Source: Periconia sp. R9002
Lineage: Eukaryota; Ascomycota; Dothideomycetes; Pleosporales; Periconiaceae
Reading direction: 5' to 3'
NCBI GenBank assembly: GCA_023627715.1
Contig: JAMAHW010000056.1
Location: forward strand, 64,545 to 128,544
DNA: 64,000 nucleotides
Part shown: positions 56,645 to 64,000 of the stretch, in pieces
Layout: each line of letters begins with the position of its first letter
Numbering within the stretch: position 1 is the first letter of the stretch
Program-made: the position numbers and the translations under genes
Notes under the pieces: model-generated
What the model was told of the DNA's origin: nothing
Databases searched by the model: none
What the model saw: the letters and a program-made list of their open reading frames with translations, nothing else

Positions 56645-57466
56645 AGGAAAGAGCAGTAGATGAGGAACTTTAAAAGGGCTCATGTCACAGATTGCAAATC
56701 AGCTAGTGAGATTGGGTTATCAATGGTATTTGGATCACGAAATAGTTCTATGGTTTTCTTAGGAGGATTTTATTAAGAAAGGGGTACAACAACCCGTCAG
56801 AGGCTTACTGTAAATATTATGGTCCTGTCTCATTATTCTGTAGTGTACTCTACAAACATGCTTGCTGTAATGCTGCTTCCTTGGTCTATAAAAAATCGAA
56901 TGCTAAGCCAAAGTCGGTAATTAGGACGTTTCCGCCATGCACTAGGATGTTGCTCAGTTTGATGTCTTTGTGCCAGATGCTTTGTGCGTTCAAAACTGAT
57001 AGCAACCCTCACTGACAAACCACTGCCCCGGGAAGCATGCCACGGGCATACAATTACTAGTGAAAAAAGCGTACAATCGATGCAATGCTTCTTTCAACAG
57101 GGAAGACAATTTTATTGCCAGGTGGTTGTAAATGACGAGTTAAAGTGTTCCTAATAAACGCATCAACACTACGCCAAATCCACGATTTCTAGTTAGTACC
57201 CAAACCACCAAACAATCGCCTCACAATACCGCATAAACATCCAATTATGTTACTGAGAATGAGATTTACTATTTGAAATACATACAACAATGCAAAAGGG
57301 TATAACCATGTGATTAGGAAGGTAGTGTTGCCAACAAATGATTCTTACATGGTGTGGAGTGGCCATATGACTAGGTAGTGAAAACCACCAATAAATGCTC
57401 TGCCTTACTCCTTACCATTCAAAGACAACAATCACAATTCCCCTCTACGTTGTTTCCTTTTGTCCA
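56645..57466. other. AT-rich interval containing a kinase relic
   Basis: Apart from the kinase-like fragment annotated separately, nothing is recognised. Confidence 0.5.
56833..57020 (-). pseudogene. Decayed protein-kinase domain fragment
   Basis: In one minus-strand frame the sequence reads SIWHKDIKLSNILVHGGNV followed by LITDFGLAFDF. This is the catalytic loop (HKD at 56964-56972) and DFG motif (56907-56915) of a fungal protein kinase. A TAG at 56886-56888 ends the frame. The continuation IDQGSSITASMFVEY, which resembles the activation segment, lies in the neighbouring frame, so there is a frameshift as well. Upstream, LLSVLNAQ resembles the helix before the catalytic loop, then a stop appears. 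Neither the N-lobe nor the C-terminal lobe is found nearby. It is a relic of roughly 60 codons. Confidence 0.65.
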
Positions 57467-57994
57467 TCAGGACGAACCATTCGCAAGCTCTGTGACACTC
57501 GGAGCCCCAGGGACCAAAGCCATGCGCTGCAACATCACACCAAGCGCAATCTTGCCCCGCATCAGATTGATATGCTTCTCACAACACAGAATGCTCAGTT
57601 TCTTCGCCCATGTCAGGACCATCGTCCACCACCGTTGAATTTCCGCGCGGGCCCCCGAGCGAGTCAGATTCGTTGCGTTCATCACCACGATCTCCAGCAG
57701 GTCCTTCGACTCGCGAGGTTGGGTTGCGATGTCATGAAACAGATCGCGGTACTTTGGGTACTCCGTCTCGATGCGATCGACTATGCCTTTTAGCTCCATT
57801 TCTAAAGCTTCGAGCGAGGGGACGGTCTTTTGATCGTGGATGGTGGTGACGAGTTTCCAGTAATCGGTGTGGAGCGTGCGGATGTGCGTGTTGAGGGATT
57901 CCAGTTCCGAGGTGATTTCTTGCAGGACGGCGTAGCTCCAGGTAGTGATGCAGGAGCCACGGGTGGTGCGGCGGACCTGCCGGTTGCAGGACAT
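57467..57994 (-). CDS. Hypothetical helical protein
   Basis: Single-exon frame of 175 residues from the ATG at 57994; the frame is also open from an ATG 14 codons upstream (58036). I do not recognise it. The N-terminus is Arg/Thr-rich, followed by a long helical stretch with regular leucines (about 22-110, ELESLNTHIRTLHTDYWKL). A Trp-Trp pair and a cysteine pair (LSILCCEKH) come before a hydrophobic C-terminal helix. No signal peptide is evident. It could be related to fungal STAND/NACHT-associated helical N-termini, but that is a guess. Probably lineage-specific. Confidence 0.5.
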   Translation of the reverse strand: MSCNRQVRRTTRGSCITTWSYAVLQEITSELESLNTHIRTLHTDYWKLVTTIHDQKTVPSLEALEMELKGIVDRIETEYPKYRDLFHDIATQPRESKDLLEIVVMNATNLTRSGARAEIQRWWTMVLTWAKKLSILCCEKHINLMRGKIALGVMLQRMALVPGAPSVTELANGSS

Positions 57995-59462
57995 TTTTAC
58001 GGGGTTGGGATGGCTGTATGAGCTACTGAGGTTCACGAATTTTCTCCCTTCGTTTTGTTCTTGGTTGTCGGTTGTGCTTCTGCTTGGAATGAAACGAATC
58101 GTACAACAGGAAGAAGGAAGGTGGTACTTTATACAATCTTACCTCACTGCTCGCAGTATCATTGTGCAGAATGGTTGAAGGCACATTGTGTATCTACGAT
58201 GACGGTGGTTGTGCGGTAAACGGATGTAGAACACGTATCTGAAGAGTGCACGGTCGAGCAAACAGTGTATCACAACCACATATCAGACCTTTCCCAGCTT
58301 CCTCAAGAAAACGCGAAACAGAGGAGTCGAACTTCCTGACACAAGGCGGTATCTTCAAGAGCAATGTCCCTGCTGGTCCGGATCAGCATTCACTTTTCCC
58401 TCGCAAATACCCCAACTCACAATATCCCTCTATGTCTTGATGGGTCCAGAAAAATTGCTAGGGTAAAAAAAGAGGAAGGGAGTAGAATGATATTACATGT
58501 CTTTCGTTGAATAAGCAAATCACGATTCCCCCTATGTTTGCATTATAGAGTTTGGTGCATCCCGGGATTGCTGGCTGACAGAAATCAGAGTCTAGAATGT
58601 CCGTTAACAGTACATAGAAGGTACGCTGAAGGGCTGTTTGATAGCACTTTAAAGTAGAAAGTGCGGTTGACACGCTGTTCCAAACTTAGCTAAACCCCGT
58701 GATGTTCAAACCCCCAGTGTTTGTAGAAATAGTTGTATCGCTGCCTGTTGTGAATCATCCTTCTTCCCCACTTATCCGGTTCAACCTCCTTCGTTTGTTA
58801 CTCTGCGAACCGACCCAATTGCACCTGATCAGGCCGCAGAGTAGTGCAGTAGGTGAATCACAATAGATAGCAATACACTTGTTTCTACACATCAAAGTGT
58901 TTCCGCAAGTGAATGACGTAGTGTGATCCTACACAAGACTTATCGTAAAGTGTTTCCACCTGTTGGCTGCTGCCTGAATTACATCACACCGGTCACCTCT
59001 CCTTCGTTACTTCTCTATCGTCGTTGGCGGTTTGTGTGTTGTTGTTCGAACTTGCATACACACGAACACATGTCAGTGACGAGGGTTTTGGCAATCTTAT
59101 GCTGCTTAGAGAGAGAGAGACAAGAAAGGAGTAAGTCGAGTAGAAGGTTTCGACATTCCATGTCTAGGTGGTATACGGGACTTCTGCTTCAGTCGTAACA
59201 TTAGAAAACAGGTAATAGCGAAGGGAGGGCAAGATCTATCATTCAGTTGTCTTGTGTAAATCTAGTTCAATACGAAATCTCATGACACATAGACAAAGGC
59301 CACAGATTAGATTTAGATGACAGCCTCCCAGAAGCCCTGTACATATATGTAGGTAGACGTAGAAATCTTTCTGCGTGAAAATCTGTTCGTGGAATTGCTA
59401 ATGTGGAAATGAAGGAGTAAAAGAGAAAGAGGCAGGAGCGAGCACATGACAGAGTCGCGCCA
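57995..59462. other. Gene-poor interval before CaM kinase
   Basis: About 1.5 kb with no supportable gene. A GA dinucleotide run (59108-59120) is the only repeat noted. Confidence 0.5.
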
Positions 59463-60840
59463 TCAACGCTTATTCCACAGACCCTGCTGAGTCTCATGAA
59501 TCCTCCGTTCCTGCTCCTTGATCATTGCGTCAGTTTGACCATGCCCGTTCCCGCGACTATCAATCTCCATGGGATCCTCATCTGCCGGTTGGGGGATATT
59601 GATGGGCGGCGCGCCACGCCTCGGTTCGCTCGACTTGACCCCGTCCATCATGCCCGCAGCTCCACCGGCCCTGAGCTGGTTGATGGCACGGATGGTGTCG
59701 ATGGCGGCATGCAGCGTACGCCGGGCGTTGAAGTTCTTCTTTACAGTTGGAAGGAGATCTTCTTCGCCTTCTGCGTCCGATTTGCCGAGGTCGGCGATCC
59801 ATGGGTGCGACAGCGCTTCGTGTGCTGTCATGCGCGCGGAGGGGTCTACAGTTAGACAGCGTCGGATGAATTCTCGGGCTGTTTGAGAGACGCCGCGCCA
59901 GTACTCGAGAGGTGTGAAGGAGTAGTCGGCTACAAGGATGGCTTGCATTTCTTCGAGGTTGGAGTCGCGGTCGAAGGGGGTGTAACCGCAGAGCAGGAAA
60001 TAGGTTATGACGCCGATAGCCCAGATATCACTAAAACAAGTTAATCAGAGTATAAGACAATGGTGATGCGTGAGTCTTACACTGGCTTCCCATGCCCGGT
60101 CTTTCGGAAGATTTCAGGAGCCATGTACCCAGGAGTTCCGCAGGTTGTCGTCAGAACGTGGAATTGTTCTTCATCCATAATGCGGGACAGACCAAAATCG
60201 GCAATCAGGAGGTCAGCATTATCCTCAGGTGTCCGGAATAGCAAATTCTCAGGTTTTAGATCCCGATGCACGATGCCATGGTCGTGCAGGTAGGCAACGG
60301 CAGAAAGTGTGGCTCGGATGAGGTCTGCGGCATCCGACTCATAGTAGTTGCCTTTGCGACAGATTCTATCAAAAAGTTCTCCACCAAGAGCGAGATCAGT
60401 GACCAAGTAGACTGTACGATTCATTTCAGTACGAGATCATATTGTTGAGTTGTATCGGAAGTAAACGTACGGTTGTTCATTGTCTCGAAATAGTCGACCA
60501 GGGTCAAAATATTTCGATGACCCATAGACACACGCTTCAAAACCGAGATTTCGTTCCTGACCTGTGCAGATGTTAGCGCCCGAATGTGATTCCTTGGTCT
60601 ATGGCGTATAGATTCTTAGACAGAATCTCCGTCCAGGAGTCTCACCATGTGTTCTCGACCAGCCATGAGTCGCTTGTTGATGACTTTGGCAGCATAGTAT
60701 CGCCCTGTATCAATATGTACGCATTCCTTGACGACAGAGTAGCTCCCTGCACCGAGTGTTTTTCCCGTCTTATATCTGCAAGGCTGGATCTGAGCTTGAG
60801 GTTGCGGCGTATGCGCGCCAGAGCCGCCGTTGGAGGCCAT
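59463..60840 (-). CDS. CMK1: Calcium/calmodulin-dependent protein kinase type I
   Basis: Four exons (60646-60840, 60471-60561, 60081-60411, 59463-60030) encode 394 residues. The kinase signals downstream of Ca2+-calmodulin in the cytosol. The Gly-rich loop is LGAGSYSVV, with the ATP lysine in YAAKVINK (K52). The catalytic loop is HRDLKPEN (D146) and the metal motif DFG (167-169). The activation loop has VLTTTCGTPGYMAPE, whose T184 aligns with the site phosphorylated by CaM-kinase kinase. The autoinhibitory and calmodulin-binding segment is VKKNFNARRTLHAAIDTIRA (about 302-321). Introns keep phase 0, 1 and 2 in turn. An ATG four codons upstream (60852) is an alternative start. Confidence 0.95.
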
Positions 60841-61505
60841 GGTTTCTAACAACGGAACGGACAGGTAGTGATTCTTGGTGAAAAGCCAGTCACGACGAGG
60901 CTATCGGGGAAAATCGAGGGTGTGCGCAATCTCGAAGAGGGGTGAGCAACAGGGTGGTGGGTGGGTGAGGCGTAGTGGAGGGGCAGTCGTGGGATTCGTC
61001 TTGACAGATTCGTGGGCAACTGGATTCGATATTCACGAGAGTAGACACGTCGGGGTATAAATATGTAGATTGTAGAGATATCGAAGCTGAATAGTAACCG
61101 AAGCACCGGCGTCTTGTTGACTTGATTTGGCCTGAGCGTTGACCCTGAAAGCTGACATGGTGAATGGTGGGGTTTGGCCTAAGGAAGGAGCTGAAGGATC
61201 CCTGCAAGGCCAAGCTACCCACCGGTAGCCGGCCTTTGGTAAGGCAGCCCCCCATAACCATAATTAGGGAAAGCCGTTACCACTTGTTGTATGTTGCATA
61301 TGCACAGTAATTTGCATCGAGATCAATTCATACACATGGATAACAAACAGACTGACAGCTGAATCTAGCATTGCTCTATCCCGTGTTCTATTGCTTGCAA
61401 TTCCCATCAATTAATATCACCAACACCTAAACCGCTTCAATCGTCAAAGAGTCTCATCGCGCCACATTTTGTATTCGACTCCTCCAAGGCTGGATCGCAA
61501 TCATT
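60841..61505. promoter_or_regulatory. CMK1 promoter / GPMI 3' region
   Basis: Contains the promoter of the kinase and the 3' flank of the phosphoglycerate mutase. No other gene is seen; a 123-codon frame (60890-61261) is non-conserved. Confidence 0.5.
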
Positions 61506-63299
61506 TCATGACCGCACAAGCAGACTCTTGCCATCCATGTCCTCTGGTTTGGGTAGCCCCATGATGTCTAGAAGTGTGGGAGCAACGTCTCCAAGAACAC
61601 CGTTCTTTTTCTGGAGACTGAAGCCCTCGGGGGCGCTGGCCATTACGAACGGCACCTTGTTCGTCGTGTGAGATGTCTTTGGCTTGCCTTCCTCGTTCAA
61701 CATCTCCTCAGCATTACTGTTCACGCCGTTAGTATACACCATTCAAGTACAGCATGAGGTTAGTCAAAACAATTAGAACTTACCCGTGATCAGCGGTGAT
61801 GAACAGGACATATCCGCTCTCCTTGCACTGATCGTAGATCTTCTTGATCGCGGCATCGGTTTCGGTGCAACCCACAATCGCCGCCTCGTAAACACCAGTG
61901 TGACCAACCATATCCGGTGGCGCAAAGTTGTTCATGATGAACTCGAACTTGCCCTCCTTGATCCTCTCGACCATCTTGTCGGCCACTGCCATGGCGCTCA
62001 TCTTCGGTTCCTGGTCATAGGTAGCGACCTTTGGCGAAGGAATCATGTCGCGCTCCTCGTTCTCAAACTGCTTCTCCACACCACCGTTGAAGAAGAAGGT
62101 GACGTGAGCATATTTCTCCGTCTCAGCAACGTGGCATTGCTTTACACCCTGCTTTGCGAGCCATTCTGCGAGCACATCGTCCATTTTCTGGGGTGGGAAG
62201 GCGACGGGGAAGGGGTATTTCACATTGTACTGAGTCATAGTAGTCACGGAGATGTCCTTGGGGTAGGGGAAGTCGGGCTTGGGGGAACGGTCGAAGTCAC
62301 CGATCAGCTGGGTGACTTCACGGACACGGTCGGAACGGTAGTTGAAGAAGAACAAAGTGTCGCCGTCTGGTCCAATTAGTGGGTGGTCATTCAGGTACTC
62401 AACGGGAATGAGTACTTACCCTGGACTCGTCGCTCCTTTCCTCCCACAACGATGGGTTTGATGAACTCGTCGTTCTCTCCTTGCTCGTACTTTGCCTTGA
62501 TAGCAGCAACCGGGTCGTCGCTCTCAGTACCCTCACCCGATACGATACCCTTCAATCCGATCTCAACACGGTCCCACCTCTTGTCACGGTCCATGATGAA
62601 GTATCGACCGACAATGGTCGCGATATCTCCAAGGCCAATCTCCTGGGTGTGTTTGAGCAGCTGCTCCATGTAGCCGGCGGCAGACTTGGGGTCGGTATCT
62701 CTGCCATCACCGAAGAAGTGGATGAAGACTTTGGGAACGCCAATCTCTTTGGCAACCTTGAGCAGAGCAACGAGGTGGTTGATATGTGAGTGGACTCCGC
62801 CATCGGAAACGAGACCAAGCAGATGCAGCCGGCCGTTGCCGTTCTTTGCGCGCTGGAATGACTCTTGGATGTTCTTGACTTTGTTGAGCTCGCCATTCTT
62901 AATGGTCTGATCGATGCGAACAACGTCCTGCCATACAACCCGTCCGGCGCCGATGTTCAAGTGGCCGACCTCACTGTTGCCCATGAGGCCCTCAGGGAGA
63001 CCAACAGCGAGGGAGGAGGCCTCGAGTTCTGTGTAACCTTGCGCAGTCTTGGAGCCCTAAACAATGTCAGTATAATTCAAGCCAGGGCCAAAAATAGGGT
63101 ATCGGAATCCCAGAAAACTACACAACGCGATGTCTCCGTATGCTTTGCACCCCGAGCAAGTACGTACCTCCTTGGCGAATTCATCCATAGTAGGAGTGTC
63201 GGCGGCGAGGATGGCATCGCCCTCCTTGGGCGACTTGTCGGTAGCGACGCCCCATCCGTCGATGACGATGAGGACGGTTTTTTGATCAACTTTCACCAT
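61506..63299 (-). CDS. GPMI: 2,3-bisphosphoglycerate-independent phosphoglycerate mutase
   Basis: Four exons (63168-63299, 62420-63056, 61784-62366, 61506-61716) encode 520 residues. The enzyme interconverts 3- and 2-phosphoglycerate in glycolysis and needs Mn2+ but no bisphosphoglycerate cofactor. It belongs to the alkaline-phosphatase superfamily. The first metal site is VLIVIDGWG at the N-terminus. The phosphoserine lies in MGNSEVGH (S72). SDGGVHSHINHL, FGDGRDTDPKSA and FFFNYRSDR are substrate-binding stretches. The second metal cluster ends in FITADHGNAEEM, created across the last intron, and SHTTNKVPFV follows. Filamentous ascomycetes typically use this form, unlike yeast. The length is normal (about 515-525). 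Confidence 0.96.
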
Positions 63300-63906
63300 T
63301 GTGCAGGGTCAATTGGCGATACTGAATGGTGGTTATGTCTTTTCTTCGGGTGAGATGGAGGGGCAGGGGACCAGATGGCGGGGCACTTTTCTTGTTTATA
63401 ACAGGGCCAGGTTGAGCTGGCTGGCTGGCTTCTCAGCAAAAAGCAAAATCTAGGCACCCAGTCGACAATCGTAAGACTATGAGCTTATATTTACATGCTA
63501 TGAAAATATGAATTTTTTGATCACGTTAGGGTTCCCAAATGTGTCCAATCAATCACGTTAACGAATACGCATGACTTTGTTGGTAAAAGACCATTTACTC
63601 AGGGCTACTTGTAATGGTCATAGCTGCATCCGGCTCTCCAGCAAAAAGCAAAAGCAGCTCAACCACCATTGACCTCGACCGTACCATAACCCCCACACGG
63701 ATTCAATCGCGTCACAATCTATTCCTTGGGAATCTTTCTCGCCCAGCGCTCATCTCGGGTGCGCGCCTTCCGTCATCCCAACCAGCCTGCAGCTACCCGC
63801 CAGCAGCGCAGGACACGTACAGAGTGACACAACGGTCAAATCCTCCCGACGCGCACAACACCAAGCCCAACATTAAACATCCTACACTATCATTCACCTC
63901 TTTACA
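63300..63906. promoter_or_regulatory. Divergent promoter GPMI / next gene
   Basis: 607 bp between divergent start codons. The last 200 bp are CA/CT-rich, as in a fungal 5' leader. No distinct operator was identified. Confidence 0.5.
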
Positions 63907-64000
63907 ATGTCTGGAGCACCTACACCCCACGCGCCCATCTCAGCGACGGCCTCGTTCCCGGCCACAGGCTCTGCGACGCCGGCGCTCCCCCCACAACCCT
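63907..64000 (+). CDS. 5' end of an unidentified gene (truncated by window)
   Basis: ATG at 63907 with an open frame to the window end. The 31 visible residues begin MSGAPTPHAPISATASFP and are Pro/Ala/Thr-rich and disordered. The A/C-rich leader ending CTCTTTACA before the ATG supports a real start. The product cannot be named from this much. Confidence 0.5.
   Translation, partial: MSGAPTPHAPISATASFPATGSATPALPPQP

Overview
The window is nuclear DNA of a filamentous ascomycete (Pezizomycotina). Genes carry short GT-AG introns, mostly 43-154 nt, often with CTRAC-like branch sites. Many proteins match filamentous-fungal orthologues: bisphosphoglycerate-independent phosphoglycerate mutase, a delta-9 desaturase fused to cytochrome b5, the Cue3 RQT subunit, Sqs1, Atg4 and a microbial-type PARG. 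A placement in Dothideomycetes is my impression only. Exon models were built by hand from splice sites and frame. I saw no tRNA or rRNA gene, CRISPR array, intact transposon or biosynthetic gene cluster.

Layout. 0.5-8.9 kb: TFIIIC subunit Tfc4, the Golgi protein Sys1, the cytochrome oxidase assembly factor Coa6 and a divergent PARG-like hydrolase. 10.4-18 kb: mitochondrial asparaginyl-tRNA synthetase, mitoferrin and a MIT-AAA ATPase. 19.7-24.3 kb: the splicing G-patch protein Sqs1 and the autophagy protease Atg4. 25.3-27.1 kb: the divergent H2B/H2A pair. 27.8-30.3 kb: a complex I LYR subunit divergent from the 2-oxoglutarate dehydrogenase E2 gene. 32-38.4 kb: a Pho89-like phosphate symporter, a degenerate aminoglycoside-phosphotransferase-fold protein and Tan1. 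38.9-41.8 kb: Cue3 divergent from ribosomal protein uS10. 42.6-52.1 kb: delta-9 desaturase, an ELYS-like nucleoporin, the Mtm1 carrier, an Hrt3/Pof7 F-box protein and chaperonin subunit Cct7. 59.5-64 kb: a CaM kinase, phosphoglycerate mutase and the start of one more gene.

Between CCT7 and the CaM kinase (52.6-58.1 kb) the content changes. It holds a probably frameshifted 2EXR/F-box-like gene, two orphan helical proteins, a small secreted six-cysteine (knottin-pattern) peptide and a decayed protein-kinase fragment. This is the accessory part of an otherwise housekeeping window.

The most interesting signals are: (i) CUE3 and the uS10 gene sharing a 397-bp divergent promoter, although uS10 is the ribosomal protein whose ubiquitination the Cue3-containing RQT complex acts on; (ii) the secreted cystine-knot candidate; (iii) loss of catalytic residues in the phosphotransferase-like protein and an altered signature in the PARG-like protein; (iv) ACGCGT elements in introns of both histone genes; (v) a perfect CCCACGTGGG site upstream of the phosphate symporter and a hairpin in its second intron.
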